From assembly GCA_963970005.1 (NCBI GenBank), contig CAXAMN010013891.1, positions 874,333 through 938,332 on the forward strand: a stretch of DNA of 64,000 nt, given 5' to 3'. Below the pieces are notes generated by a model that ran no database searches, was not told the DNA's origin, and saw only the letters and a program-made list of their open reading frames with translations. Position 1 is the stretch's first letter; each line of letters starts with the position of its first letter. Source of the stretch: Durusdinium trenchii. Taxonomy: Eukaryota > Sar > Dinophyceae > Suessiales > Symbiodiniaceae. A program made the translations under genes and the position numbers. Shown here one piece after another: positions 45,551 through 59,400 of the stretch.

Positions 45551-48500
45551 ATAGGTGTCCCAGAAGATCCAGAAGGTCACTTCAGAGCTCCAGTCTTTAA
45601 GCCATCGCCCCACGCTGGCTCAGTCCCGTGAGGATCGTCCGTCCGGATTCGAAGTCGTCGCGGGAAGCAAGGCTGCCCATGGCATCCAGATGGTGTAGGA
45701 TGCTGTAGGAATGAACAATTGTCAGAGGAGATACCATGGGTGTGGGTTTGTAGGAAGACGCTCTTGAAGTGAAGGAAGATGCGTTTTCGTCTTAAATCCA
45801 TGCGTGAAATGTGAAGAAGAGGCTCCCTTTATAGACTTTCATGTGAGTTCCTGGAAAAACACGAACAGGCTTAGCCTGTTTCAGCAGCCGCCTGTTTCTC
45901 CAAGGGTCGGCAAAGACGACAAGCGGATTCCAGATGGAGTTTTCGCCTATGTGCCGAGACTGAACACGGAACCGGGGGGGTCGATGCTTCTGGGCGGTGG
46001 GGTCGAGGGTCGGAGCTGGGGGGGGGGTGAGTGGGGTCGAGGTTTGCGGGTTCCGCTTCATCCCATTGCTTCCGGAGCCTTCCGGGGGGGGTTTAGATCG
46101 TTGCCACGACCAGTCATGGCTGCCATGGCTCGTGGTTTCGGAGCTTGGAGGGGTGGAGGGTGAGAGAGAGAGAGAGAGAACCAGACAGGAGGGGCATAGT
46201 ATAGTGTTCTTGTTTTTAGCTTGTTCGCTTTTTTATATTGTTCTCTTCTACCTTGGGTGTGTCCCGTGACCTGCAACGTTGAAAGAAGAACTACTCATCA
46301 CTACAGTACATGAGGCCTCCCCCAACCATCATCATCCACTGCTGCTACAGGGAATGGGATATACCAAAGTTCTACCTGTTGCTTCTGTGTCTTTCGTGCT
46401 TTGATGGCTCCTGCGGCTTTTGGTGGCTTTGTGCTGGTTTGGTCTTTGATGGCCTGATTTTGGCGGTTCTCGTGGATCGAATTGGATTGGATTTTGATGG
46501 CAAGCTTTTTATAGCTTCTTTTGTTGCCTTTTGATAGCTTTTTGATTTTTGATGCTTTCCTTTGCTTTTTGGTTTTGACATTTGGTGGCTTTTGGTGGCT
46601 TGTGTGGCTTTGGGCTGACGTTGGTTGGGAGTTGGTTTTTGATGGCTTGCTTTTGGTTCTCGTGGGCTAGGCTTTTATAGTATTTTTTTGTGTTTGCAGT
46701 TTGTAGCTTTTAAGATTTTGTGAGTCAGGGACTACACTGTTGAGAACCGTACTGAGCAAAATCCATCCCAACAAAACCACATCATTCGTACATCCAAAAT
46801 ACTGACCGGCGAAAGTGAAAGCCGGTAGAAAGCACGAAGCGTATCGTCGGGATGGGCCTAGTGAAGCGGACAGGGAGAACCCAACCCGAAGCGACCCCAC
46901 TGACCAGTCGGTGTGAGAAACTCAAACCTCGCTGGTCAGTGTGAGAAACGCAATCCGCCTGTTTCAGACGGCAGAAAACAGACCTTCGAGGTAGAAAACC
47001 TTTGAGGTCCCAGGAGATGCCTGGCAGAGAAGCATCCTTCAACATCCGTATACTAGCCTATCAACTGCTGAAGTTCGTGCACCCGTTTTTCCGCTCATGA
47101 TGACCACTCTTCAGGTTGTCAAGGACCCGGCCGGTGCGAGTATGTTCGAGGAGGAGATGTCCAGTGAAGGCTTGGTCTTAAGCCACGTTGGAGGCCGGGT
47201 CTCTGGACAGCGAGAGCCGTCGAGGTCTTGGGTTTGATCATGTGAGGTGGCTGAAATGTGCATACATGGGGTGGGTCCACAGCATGCGTGAAATCGGTCA
47301 AGCGAGAGGTCTGCGAGTTCGAGAGCAAAGCTGTTTCATTGGGAGAGGGCTAAGATACTGAGGGTCCCACCATGAGAAGACTGCGAGAGAACATGATCTG
47401 ATGCAACAGTGAAAATATGTGAAGCATCATTCCCCCTCAGCGCTGGCTATGCTGCTTTTGCAAGAGGTCTTCACCAGGCACAGGATGCAATCTCGAACGG
47501 GCACTCTTTGTTCTTTAAGGAACCTGTTCTTGGAAACCATGGTGGGTACATCTACCAAGCCCTCAGAGCTGTGGTTGACAGAAGGCAGCTGGTTCCAGCT
47601 GGCTCTTGTTACGAAGACCGAGCTCGCCACAGCGGCGTTCTTCAACCAAACTCGCTCCGGTCCACTTCGGAAGGGGCCCGACTGGGTCAGCCGACTGGGG
47701 GTGCCGAATGGGACTGACCGGAGCTCTCGCTGCGGCATCGCCGTCTCATCGGAGCCGTCAAGCGAATTCCTGCCGCAGAGGCGGTGGACACCTGTGCTGT
47801 GGCAAATTCAACGAAAAAGACTATGTGACCGGCTGCACTTGGTTGTGCTCATGGCTGCACTTGGTTACAGCCTACCCAGTGGGTGAACATGAACCCTGAG
47901 AGTTTGGTTTGACCAGTTGGCTATAAAAAGCCCGTGACATCTAACGACCCCGCAGCAATCAGCAATCACTGCCTTAAAAGTCGTGCCGAACCACTGAGGT
48001 ACGTCTTGAAAGGTCAGCCTGAGTGGGCGGCGGCCTTCGCTCCGCAATCTACTTATGTGCCAGCCGCTGGCAAGAAGGAGCCCGGTGGCGGCGATTCGGG
48101 GTGTTTTGGAGAGGTGTTCTTTCCAGCTCCAGGGAAGAGACCTTCAAAATGAGCACGAGAAGTTTGGAAGATTCTGGATGAGCATGAACAAATCTTCCAA
48201 GTGGTTCCAAATGGTTACAACATGTTAGTCCTGTCCCACCTCACGAAAAACTTCAAGAATTCAAGGGTGTTATAAGAGGAAAGCATCACCTTCGAACCTA
48301 CTGAGCCTCCGTTTCTAGCCGGTGGTGCGAGGGGAGAAAAGGGGCTGGGCATGTCAAGGGGCGGCCAAGCAGCTGATCTTTTCCAACCTGAATGGTGCAA
48401 CGTTAGTTCTCAGCGGGCGAAGCGTTGATTTGCATCAGCCTCTTAAACTGACTGGTGTTTGGGAGGGATAAAGGTCTATCCCATATGCATCTTTGGTGTA

Positions 48501-48606
48501 GGAGGCCACAGGGGATACAGCGGAGTTCCATATTCGATGAGAAGAGTCGAAAGGAGACCTTCCCAATTCCTGTATGTCTTTTCTTGGCATACGGAGATGT
48601 ATTATG
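45551..48606. other. No supported gene
   Basis: Includes (GA)n at 46160-46179, a T/GGC-rich low-complexity stretch at 46380-46660 (repeated TTTTGGTGGCTT words) and short frames. A plus frame at 47934-48152 (RYVLKGQPEWAAAFAPQSTY) is GC3-rich and could be an exon, without family support. Confidence 0.4.
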
Positions 48607-48710
48607 CCCAGACACTCCATGGGACTGGCATATGCTCCATACATTGACCCCTCTGGCACCACCCCAACTGATCGGCAGTCCTATGGCAGTCCCATGGGTC
48701 GTGTCTGGGA
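48607..48710 (+). mobile_element. Family B TIR element, copy 3
   Basis: A 104 bp copy; ends CCCAGACACTCCATGGGACT and CAGTCCCATGGGTCGTGTCT + GGGA are inverted repeats with a 3-base insertion on the right. Practically identical to copy 4 at 61471. Confidence 0.88.
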
Positions 48711-50300
48711 TATAGAGCTTCATTTCTAATTAAGGAAGTGTTAGACGCTGTCAGAGGATCGGATCGCGTTCTTCGGTTCAGTCTTCAACGGTCGACCGAC
48801 CGTGATGCCTCCAAAGACGGTGAGTGGGGGCGACTCGATCCGATCGAAAGCCGAGGCGACGGGTTCACGAAGTTGAAAGCAACGGACAGTCATATAGAAG
48901 TAATGTAGGGGCCAAAAAACGCGCTGTCTAAGTCAACGCTGGCAACATGGGAAGCCGGTGTTGGCCAATTCTGGCCTTTGCTGTGGCCCTGGAAAGATAG
49001 TGCAGGAGTCTTGCTGGAAGTCTTTTTGGAAGCTCTACTGCCTTAAGTGGATCCCGCAATGGTACCGGAGGTGGATTCTTTTGGGATGCTTTCTTTTGGG
49101 CCTCTTTGTGCCTCGACTGCAGCTGTGACGGAGATCGTCAGCTTCGGCAGGTGAAGTCAGTCGGACTTCGGCAGAGGGACTCGGACCCTTTCAGTCGACT
49201 GGTGGATGTCCCCAGCGACAGGACATATACGCATGATATACTTACTCCCTGAAGGTTAGTATGGAACATGATTCTACATCCTAGGCAGCTTAGCACTGGT
49301 TCATTCAGCTCCTTTGAGGGCGCACCGGTGTGCAAATGGGTCCTTGTGCATATTAATGACGAGTTTTTGAGGGGGCGTTTCTCATCTTGAAATGACCCCT
49401 TCCAACTGGCATGCTGTTTCAGAACTTCTATGAAACCTGGCCACCAGTTGATGGACCAGGTGATTTCAGTCGGTGGACTCTCCAGTTTCTCGGGTTGGGT
49501 AGATGCTTTCGGCAGAAGTTTCGGTGAAGCAAGTGCCAGCACCAGCACCGTGCGAAGCATTTTAAGTAATCTGTGGCGAAGCTTGAGTCCCACCGCCTCG
49601 GGTAAATCTGTAGCAGCAAGGGGGGTCTGACCGGAACAAGTCAAGATCACTACCACCCAGACGAGGGAACTTGTCTGACCAGGCTATCACTACCTTGGGT
49701 AACCCCGCCCAGGTAACCAGAACTACCCAAGGTACTTGGAGCCAGATCATTGGAACTTGGCTGACCCAAGGTCTAGACCACGTCCGCCTCATCATGATTC
49801 CACGGGCCCGTGCTCGCTGCTCAGGTGATCTTCTGGACCATTGTGTGGTTCGTCCGTTTGTTTCAGGCTGGAAGAGTATGAGGCTGAACCAGCTCATGCG
49901 GCTCAAACAAAATCATATAAGATCCCCTCAGAGTGGTTTGGTGAAGACCCCCTAGTGGCCCTAGTGGTCCAGGTCTATTCTGTTCTTGTTCTTGGGGTGT
50001 GCACCGGGAAAAAGGATGAAAAGGTGAATCCTACGACTGCGTTGCCTAGCTGATCAAAAGATCAAACATGATCAAACTTCAGCACCAGCTGTGAAGGGAA
50101 TTGGGATCAGGATTGATTCCTAGGTTTGAGTCGATGATTGATTCCTCTTTTCAATTCGGGATGAAATCCTTATGGAGAGGGCTGAAGCAAATCAGTATCA
50201 TCAGAAGGTTATTCGACAGCAGTTGGCCATTGGGGATGAGCATCAGGATCCTCACCAAATTACCAAATGAATCATTTTATATATATGCGGAGTGCCCAAG
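48711..50300. other. No supported gene
   Basis: Repeated TTACCTGG/AACTACCCAAGGTA words near 49690-49760 form small inverted repeats. Frames on both strands at 49140-49906 lack recognisable motifs. Confidence 0.35.
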
Positions 50301-50566
50301 AAACCAATCCGATTCTGGCGGAGTTCATCTCGTTGCCTGGACTTCCGCCATCCCTGAAGCTGCAAGCCAGGCAGCTTTTCTCCTTTTTCGACAGTGATCC
50401 TTCACCGATCCAGGCTCCGCCAGAACCGTTGCAGATCAATGTGCCTTACGACTGCGATCATCAGCCTGAGCACATGTGGTCGCATACGAAGAAGACGCTC
50501 CGCTTGGTCCGTAAGCACAGTCGCTTCGTCCCTTTGTCCGACTTCGTCCCTTCACGACGTCTGTAG
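50301..50566 (+). CDS. Candidate GC3-rich exon, unknown protein
   Basis: About 88 codons starting near the AAG at 50300 read ETNPILAEFISLPGLPPSLK, then QARQLFSFFDSDPSPIQAPP and CDHQPEHMWSHTKKTLRLVR, to a stop at 50566. Third positions are mostly G or C, as in the crotonase exons, unlike the surrounding AT-richer DNA. No family recognised. Boundaries are uncertain, and a donor before the stop is possible. Confidence 0.35.
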
Positions 50567-52299
50567 CCTTTTTGGACCAACTCGGATGAACGAACGGTGG
50601 ACCAACAAACTGTTATGCCTTTCATGCCTTTACCTTTGAAGACTTAACCCATGTTGTAGGTTTTGTTTTTGGGCGAAGAGCGGCGAACTGCTCTAGGTTG
50701 AAAATGACCCCACCTGTTACTGCTAGAGCAAACTTTGGCTTGGGTTCACCAACTTGGAGACTCGCCATTGGGGTCTGGGGTAGAACTTGGAGTTTGGGAC
50801 AATGTCCAGACATGTTTTAGACGATCAATATCTATTAATCAATGTAACATCTATCAGTTGAGCAGGATCTTCACCCTTGTAGCGCCCCCCACCTCCCAAT
50901 CTTACCAAGCAACACCATGCCCATTTGCAGGAAGCCTTTGGCTGAAAAGGCGGCGCATAGGCTATTCACAGACACCATGAGACACCCCTTGCGAGATGTT
51001 TTTCTGAGGCACATGTTCTGTCAAGGGTCCATCCAGCTCAAATCCAAGATCGATCCTTTCTTCTCTCCCTCTTCCCGGCCCAACGACCAAACACCCCTTA
51101 ATTGCCACGCGGGAGTCCAGCGCTCGCCAGCTCGCTGAGGGCCTGGTGCTGCGAACATTGGGACCAAGGGTGTCCGACCACCACGGTGAAGCCGACCCCG
51201 GCCGCGCCCAAGTTCCCTATGGCCCCTATGGCCGATGGGGTGCTGAGTTCTATCCGATGTGGTGCATGGATTCTGATGGTTCAGTAAAAGGGATTCCCCC
51301 CCCCTCACTCTAACAAATGGGGGGTCCTCTGAAATAGACGACCATCAAAACAAATCTGGGTTCCTGGGAGGATTCCTTTTGTAATTGATTGTAGTAGTAA
51401 TTGTCCTTTCCCAGGTTCTTTTGTAATTAGATACTCTCGGCAATCCATTCATACTACTAAGACGAGGACAAAGAAGGTTCTCAGGTTCTTTGCGGCTTTG
51501 AAGAAGAACTAGAGAGACCTATACTTATCAATACTCTCAGCCAGCCAGCCAGCCAGCCATGGGCTTGTAGTATTAAGAAAAACTATTCCTACTATTATTC
51601 AGGAAAAACTTTGCACAATTCAGGACCCTTAAGGCAAACATTTAGGATCAGGGGCCTTCCTGATCTACTTACTACCTTGAAAAATTGTTTAGGAACAATC
51701 TTTACATAAAGGATTTATTAAGGAATTGATGGCTCTGGGGGAACTGTCAGTTCCGAAGAAGAACCAGAGCAACCCACACCCATCAACATTTCCAGCAGGC
51801 AACTCATTGACTTAAAGTATTCACAGGTGTTCGAAGGATTTGAAGGAAATATGATTAAACAAATTTAGATCCAAAACAAGTTGGCATAATAGAGGACCCT
51901 CAAAACAAAAATTGGTGTCCAGAATTCTTTCTGCAAAATTTAGCATTATAGAGGATCTTGTACTAATCAGGATCCAACATTACAAGCTGAGCGGTTCAGG
52001 GAGTGTAGCCGTTTGGTGATACGTTTTGTGTTAAGCTACACTTTTGGGAAGGGAGCAACGTTGGTTAGAGTCTTATAGCTACCTGATCTGGAACTATTAG
52101 ACGCTTGGTCTTGTTGAGGGTTCTGGAAACCAACGGAGAAGTGTGTGCCCCTTTTTTGCGCGGGTGATGGTGCAGTACCTGCCGCTGGGTGATTTCAGTT
52201 TGTTTGGCTCCTACATGGTCAAAAGCGGCAGCGGCACCTAAAGTCTCTACCCCTCAGTGGTAGATCAGACGATCCGGACGTCCACACAAAAAGGACTTG
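50567..52299. other. AT-richer non-coding stretch
   Basis: A (CAGC)n run lies at 51538-51560. The region 51340-51970 is visibly AT-richer than average, with repeated TTCAGGAAAAACTTTGCA-like and AGGACCCT words, and lacks long frames on either strand. Confidence 0.5.
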
Positions 52300-52560
52300 T
52301 ACTTGCCAAGGAGTCGCTTCTGGTAGGGGGACTGAATCGGGTTGTTTAAACCGTCCAAAATGGCCAACAGGTGTCCAGTCGATTGAAACCACCAAGCAGA
52401 GAGAAACTGCCCCTCAAAGAGATCCCACGTTGCAAGCGCCGTGTTTTGGTGAGGGAGTCGGCAATGGTCTTGCACCAAATGTCAGCAGAAAAGGAACGCG
52501 GAAGAAAGCCTTTTCTGGACTTTCTTGGTCCTTGATGTTGTGAGGTGCTGTCCTCAAACA
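52300..52560 (-). mobile_element. Possible Ty1/copia RNase H tail remnant
   Basis: On minus, WCKTIADSLTKT resembles the end of copia-type RNase H ('..xxADxLTK..'). In a neighbouring frame it is followed by ALATWDLFEGQFLSAWWF. The frame change and the absence of upstream RT or RNase H motifs make this at best a decayed fragment; the match is one short motif. Confidence 0.25.
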
Positions 52561-55500
52561 AACATCCAGTTCTCGAGATCCAAGGCTCCGGGAGCTGCTC
52601 CGACCGCACCGGGCGTGGGTGGGCCGCCGGGCGGGCCTGTGGTGAGCAGAGCGCAGAGCTCGGATGAGGACTGCTTTACTGATGTGTTGAACTGGCGCCC
52701 TGGTTGGAAGCGATGCGAATGGATGGGATATGATCAGATAAGTGATCAGATGTGATGGGATGAATCGAAAAGGGCTAAGATAAGAGAATATACAGGGAAA
52801 GGTGCCTTTGAGGCTTTCCGACGGTGGGCATTAGGTAGAGTGTATATATATATATAATATTATATATATGCTCGGGTTCTGATCATTCTTCCAGGTGGTG
52901 GGGTTGGAGGATGGTGGAGGGTCAGCTAGTTTCAGGGCTCACAAACTAGGGCTACCATGGGCTACGCTCACTGGAGGGATCGGCCAGATGTTTTGAATCA
53001 GGTTTCATCCTTTCTGACTGTCTTGGGTTCTTTCAACCGCACCCACCACCCACTCCTCTCTCGCCCAGTCGCATCGTCTGGCCTCGTCTGAGGCAACGCG
53101 ACTGGACGATCAGCGGCCCGGCGTCGAAGACGTGAGCGTCCCGCGTGGTTCGTCGTGTGTCCAGAGCGTCACGCGTTGCTTTGGCTTCAGTCCATCCAAT
53201 TCAGGTGCTGCTGTTTGACACGATTTCCCCCCACCCACAAGGTTTGGCGTTTTGGACCTTTGGAATCATCTTGGACCACTTGGGCTACCAAAATGCAGGC
53301 CCCACAAAGTAGCGACTTTGAACTTAGATGATGTTGACTGAGGCAAGCAGAATTTCTGCTGTGAGAAGCATGGGATCGCTTGCAGGGCTGCGCTCACCAC
53401 GGCCGCCTTTGACGCATGGCCGCCTTTGGCCATTGCCGGTGGAATGAATTCCAAAACAGCTAGGACTACAAAACTCAACACGCAAACATAGTCAAATCGA
53501 TATACATTCTATATTTTTACATATTACTATACAGGCTACTATGCATGTATAAATTATATATTATATATATATTCCTGGTTGCCCCCCTGCCTGTTCCGGC
53601 CTTAATTACTTGTCAAGAAACTCACATCGCCCAAAGCTTCAGAAGATATCAGCTATCAACCTCCATCGGTGTCCGCTAAGGCCTTTCTTGCACCATGCCC
53701 AGCAACTCACTGCAAATACCATGCCCTTCCCTGGCATTCTTCTGCACAAAGGCGTCATCGCACTGCCCAATTGTTTCAAATTCTACGACACGATGCAATG
53801 CTAGAATCTTTGTCTCCGCGCCCAGCTCCTTTCATGATGAGCTCTCCTTCATGAGATCATCTAGATGGCTGAGGACTGTGATGAAGACTATCACAAGTGG
53901 CGGCTTGGCAATTGAAAACTGTGTTCCCCGCCTACCTGTGTCCGGTTGATTGGATGAACACGCCCTTTTTTGTATATCGTTGATGACCCTTGTGGGTTGG
54001 GCTGGCCAAATGCAGCTGCAACCCTACCACGTCCTTCTGTCAGATGGAACGAGGATGCATTGAGCCCTTTTGGGACGCCAAAAACCACCTTCAAACTTCT
54101 TCCACGGTTCAAGACTCGCAGTAGGCCTGGAAGGCCTTCCAGCAACTGCAGGAAAAACCGTATGCGCCTTGTGAATCGGTGAATCTTAGCAGCTCCGGGC
54201 TTCGTGTGAATCTTCGCAGCTCCGGGCTGTGGGTGCTGTTTATGCCGAAGAGTTTATGTGATTTTATATGCACACCAGGAGTCACATGGAGTTGGGTGGT
54301 GTGGCTCGTCCCATCCAGGGGCCATGGATGTGACAGGGGCACCCAACTCCTTCCTCGTTCGTTCGGCACCACATGCGACTGCTAGTAGGATGACGTAGGT
54401 TTGTGGCGCCCCCACCCACTTCCCATTTGGGTTGAGATGGTGGAGACGTTTTGAGCTGAGACGGACCTCTGCGCATCTACTCACGTGCTGTGAACCTCCG
54501 CTGTTTTGCGGCCAAAATTGGTTTCCTCGCATGGCTAGGACAGAGTTGTGGTCCTACCGGCGGCTTGGCAATTCAGAGGTGTCTGATTTTGGTAGTAGCT
54601 TTTGTGATTCGTATACAGGCACTCTGGTGCTTTTACAGGGCTTATATAGGTTTGATGGAGATGTTGAAACTCTTCAGAGGTGATTCACGGGAATTCATGT
54701 GAGAAAGGGAAGCACGCACGTGATCGATCCAGCTTTGGTGCACATATAGACCAAAATCACTGGCCGGCTCGTGTCGAACCTGGATCTGGGCTTCATACTG
54801 GCGCTACGGCGCTATTGACTCCTTCAACAAAACCACTACCATTGGGGAGTGGAGGCCTGCCCAAAGAAAGACAGAGACAGAGCACGCACTCCTGTGGACC
54901 ACGCACTCCTGTGGATCACAAACTCCGCAGACATAGGGCACCATGCCCTCCGCATACATCAGGAAGAAGCTTTATTGCTGCCTTCATCACGAACGTGGCT
55001 GCCCCGCCAAGGGCGAGGCGTGGCTTTAAAGCACCTGGGAGGCCAGATCTTTCTATAAAGATCCTCTTTCCAGATGCAGAATCTGAGTCTTAAAGTTTGT
55101 TCCAGGTCCGGCATGGTCGGGTCGGCAGTTTCGTTTGATCGAATGCGAGGGAATTCACAGAACGCTCAGATTGCACAGTAGAAAAAACCCACCATGAGGG
55201 ACAACAGCGACATAGCTGGATCAATGGGATTGACGTTTGGTACTTAACATCTGGAACCCACTGAGATGAAGCCCAGCAATCTTCTCTGAGGCTTAGGTAC
55301 CCAAGGCCATAGTGCAGTTCTCCAGAACATGACCCCCCGCGTCAGACACAGCAAGCCCAATGGCGGGAGGGCTCATGAGGGGTCTCCAGCGGTGACAGCT
55401 TGGAGGCAATAGGGTCAGACCTTTACAACGCGTTCGTCGAAGACGAAGTCCTCGCAGATGAGCTCCGACCCAAATCCAGTGTTTCAAGACAAAACATGTC

Positions 55501-56190
55501 CACTCTTCAGGCAGAACTGCAAGCATTCTTTCATGCGTCAAAGATATCTATCTCACAGGTGATTTGCAATCCCTACTGTTCCTTTGGAGTCTGGTCTTTC
55601 CAGGCTGAGATGGGGTCCTCCGAGTCCTTTGTTGCTTGGTGAGGCATTGCAGCTAGAGGAGGGTCTTGACATTGTTGATTCCCGGAAGTCCTGGAAATAG
55701 TGTCAAATGGGATGATCTTGATACCTACATTAGGTTGTTTCCACCCTCAAACCTTTAGAGGCAGCTGCTGGTATGGCAGGGATGCGCTTCTTGTTCCTTG
55801 TGGCCCTGGACTTCTGGTCAAGTTGTTGGTTCGATACCTTGGGCCCAAGCTTCCCCCGCAACCCCTCCAGAGGGGTTGTCAGACGTGCAAAAAGCTTCCG
55901 CATCCTTTGGGACCGACATTGTTGTGAACATGTGGGCACGCAAGACGAGCATCATAGCATCCACCAAGCTCTGTGCAACCAGGACAGACAATGACTATTA
56001 TACACGGTTTGTAGCAAGAGGGTTGGAGTAGAGGTGAGGACTGCCCACGCACCCGGGCAGTTTCAAACTACTCATGATGCTAATATGTTAAGATTGCACA
56101 ACAAGCACCACCACCTGCAAAAACCATATGTGCTTGGTTGATTGCAACGTCTCGCGGAACTGGCGATGCCAAAACAACAGAAAAACTGCT
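52561..56190. other. Mostly non-coding
   Basis: (TA)n lies at 52842-52868. A 27-base tandem (GTGAATCTTAGCAGCTCCGG) occurs twice at 54179-54230. A small TIR element lies at about 54288-54350 (arms GGAGTTGGGTG), related to 6061-6140. A plus frame at 53981-54050 contains QPYHVLLSDGT, reminiscent of the YccV-type hemimethylated-DNA-binding fold, but is isolated. Confidence 0.4.
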
Positions 56191-56463
56191 TTAACATGCC
56201 ATGATAGAAGCTCCACGACTTAACGATTGGGCACAATTTTCACGGTGCTCGCGATGTGTCTCGCACCCTGAAAAGACCGTACATATGCCATCGCTTTGGC
56301 TAAAACAATGGAAGCACCGTTCTGTTTGCAAGTCGTGATGCACAAAAGCAGCACTCTTGAAGACATCACCAGCGATGTTTTCAGTAGCCTTGATTTCAAT
56401 CCATCTGCAGTGTTTTGGACCATTCAAGGCGCCACACATGCCACACAGATAGCAGCCCATCAA
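56191..56463 (-). CDS. Candidate Cys/His-rich exon
   Basis: The minus frame reads CYLCGMCGALNGPKHCRWIE, then VHHDLQTERCFHCFSQSDGI and a C..H..H cluster near its end. Cys-x2-Cys and Cys-x2-Cys spacing with following His suggests a zinc-binding exon. Acceptor and donor were not defined, and plus-strand frames overlap, so the call is weak. Confidence 0.25.
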   Translation of the reverse strand: MMGCYLCGMCGALNGPKHCRWIEIKATENIAGDVFKSAAFVHHDLQTERCFHCFSQSDGICTVFSGCETHREHRENCAQSLSRGASIMAC

Positions 56464-59400
56464 GTGTTGTGCTCAAAACAATGGTATGTACAGTGCTTTC
56501 GTTCTGCAAAGCCAAAGGCAACGACTTTCACAAAAAAGAATTGGTTCTTGGTCCCTTGTTCTGGCCCCGCCACCTTCGCTCAAGGCTTTGTTTCGCTTCT
56601 TGGTGCTTCGAACTCGGAAAAATGCCAATGTTACAAGGTGGGCCAGTGAGGTCCCAAGTACCTAAATGTCAAAAGATGAAGAACGAGTGTTTGGAACAAT
56701 GCATGCGGGACAAATGGAATCACAGTGATGACATGCATGGCGCGCTTCCCAACTACCAGTGATGTTTTTGGAACAATGCATGCTGGACCTTTGTTTCCAC
56801 ACTCCGGGAGACCTCCGGAAGACCTCAGGATTGTGCCGCAGGGTATGGTGATTGGGAGGCCTGGGAGCAGAAGAAGAAGGAGTGGTGCTGCAGCTGGGCC
56901 CGCAGTATACCGAGGACGGTGCTGGACGACGGTCGTTGGATGTTTTTGTTGACCTATACGGTATTCCCTGTGTGCAGACCAAACCCCCCCCAGAAGAAAA
57001 GGATAATGTCCAATACATGTCCTGGCCAAGAGCTGTTGTTGATGCAGTGTGTGTTTCCTGTGATTCGGATTGATGTGGTTGAAGGCTCCAGGCCTTTGCC
57101 TCCAGCATGGAGGCCAGTGTTCGGAAATTGGCAGGTCTACTACAACCTGAGACATGACAGGTCTACTCGGAAGGAGAAACATCTGGAAAACCACCAAACA
57201 GACATACGACTATGATGAGGCGTGCAGGTGTTGCGGAAATTCTTCCTAAGTTTGTGCCCTACGAGCTCCTACCCAAACCCCGTCGCACTTCCTCAGCTTT
57301 CACAGTGGCATGGCCCAGATGTAACCGCCCTCCTTGCCCTCACGTACTTGGCTGCTTAGCACCACATGTGATGTAGAACATCCACGACCTTCAAATTTTG
57401 ACCTGCGGAGTCTGTGCCGGTGACCCTTTACAGGCCTAAGGGCCAGTTGGTGACCGAAACTCCTGGGATGATGTTGTTTCTGTGTGATTCCATGTGCATC
57501 AAGTGCGCCTCCGGTGGAAGGTATGACATGGGGCGCTCATTTGTTTGAGGCTATCACGCTTCGGTGGCTTGTCCTGGAACACCATCCCAAAAATATGATT
57601 GCGCCCAGAACTACGAGAACTGGATGCATGATTGGTCCGAGGCTGGCAAATGAACGGCTCAGCCATACGTGAAGCAGAGAATTCATACCATCCGCGATAC
57701 TACAAGCGTGTTTCCCGTAAAACGTGTGATTTCAGGGATCTATGATCTAATATCTATATTCTCTCTCTCTCCATATATATATATATATTTTTGTATTCAC
57801 AGCCGTCGCCATTGGGGTCGTTGATGTTGACCACGTTTGTTGTTCAGCCGTATCCAGTGTCCATCCCCGTTCCTTGTAGAAGCGGCATCATGGGCATCAA
57901 GCGGCAACTGCCAAGTGCCAGGAAAGAATAATACTGTAGCAGAATCCACTGCAGATCTTCGGAACCGTGCAAATTCACAGTGATAAGTCGAAAAATTCCC
58001 TATGTCTTCCTAGCCTTATGACTCCCAAGACGGTGTTTGGTCCCATCAGCCCTGTGCGCTTGGGGTAGCGTGCCATTGGTGCACACGACACTGCGTGGGC
58101 TGCACTGGCAGGGCAAGAAAGTGTGGTGCTGCTTTCACAATGGCCGGGGCTGCCGCGACTCAAACAGCCAAGGGCAACTTGGAGAGGTTGGCGCCACGAC
58201 CTGAGGCGGCTTTCTACGGATTCAAGATGCTTTAGCGCAATCATTCGAGTTGGGGACTGCTTGAAAGCCATGGCCCATTCTCAGAACTTGGACCCTATGC
58301 ACTTTGGTTCTCCTAAGGGCCTTCGAAGCGGCCTCAAGAGGTCCCGATTGTGTCAAGTCAAGGGAGGTCATGCGGGCCATTTGTTGGGGCCAACCTGGCT
58401 GCACCTCGCCAAGGTATGATTGCGATGCCGGAGTTCAAAATTGGCAAGTGGGGTGGTCCAACAGCAAGATGGACTATTGCTGCCAAACCCGTGGGTGGCT
58501 TGGCTCAAACCCGCCGTCAATTTGGAGATCTGAAGATTGATCAGGAAATCGATGGAACACGATGAATACGCCACTTCCATGTGGAAAACCGGTACCGGGA
58601 AGCCTTGTTTACCAGCAGAGCGGTGAGCTTTTTCCACTTCCATGTCAATCTGGAGGTGCCTCAGTGGCCACTTGCACTAAGAAGATTGGAAGAGTTGGGT
58701 CTCTTCCCCCATTGTTTTGGTTTTCCCCCGTTTGAGGCCATCGGCCATCTACCCAGTCAGTTGACACACACGTGTTGTGTTGTGTTGTGCGTTTGGGCTC
58801 CTTGGTGCTCCGCACGGGTTTTTACCGAAAAAGAACAAGAGGGGCTCATAGGGGCTCCTCATCCGTTCACCCGCACATGTTCCTGCACGTGGTTGGCACG
58901 TCGTGTGAACCACACGTGGAGTGGCGGATGTTCGCACGTCGAACGTACCTGTGAAGGTTAGGACTCCTTCAAGGGTTTGGATTCCTATTCAGGCCTGGTC
59001 AGGGTTGTATACAGTATGGTGGATTATGGTGTGAAGTCATGGCCACCCATGCATGAGCCGGGGTGTGGTATTTGGGCACCATTTTCTCACCAGTTCGCTG
59101 TGGGTCATGGCCGTTCCACCGGCTGGTCGGTCGCTTCTCGGTGGACAGGTTGGGGGAACATGGTGCACGACCCATCTCCTTAGGCCCGAGCACTTCAACT
59201 TGTTGCAGCAAGATCGATTTGTCGTCAACATGTTGTTGATGATGATTCAGGCATGTACCACACTCATCACCGACATCATGTATTAGAGGGAGAGAGGGGT
59301 AACGGTCCTTTGTGCTTGCTCTTATTGGCGCCATACGGAGTTGAAGACAACCATAAACAACCTCTCTTGCAGCAAGAGTAGCCAACCCTCCTTGCATAAG

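Noticed and set aside
55798-56031. Plus frame with VVNMWARKTSIIASTKLCAT
   Set aside because: Protein-like, but no acceptor, donor or family could be supported.
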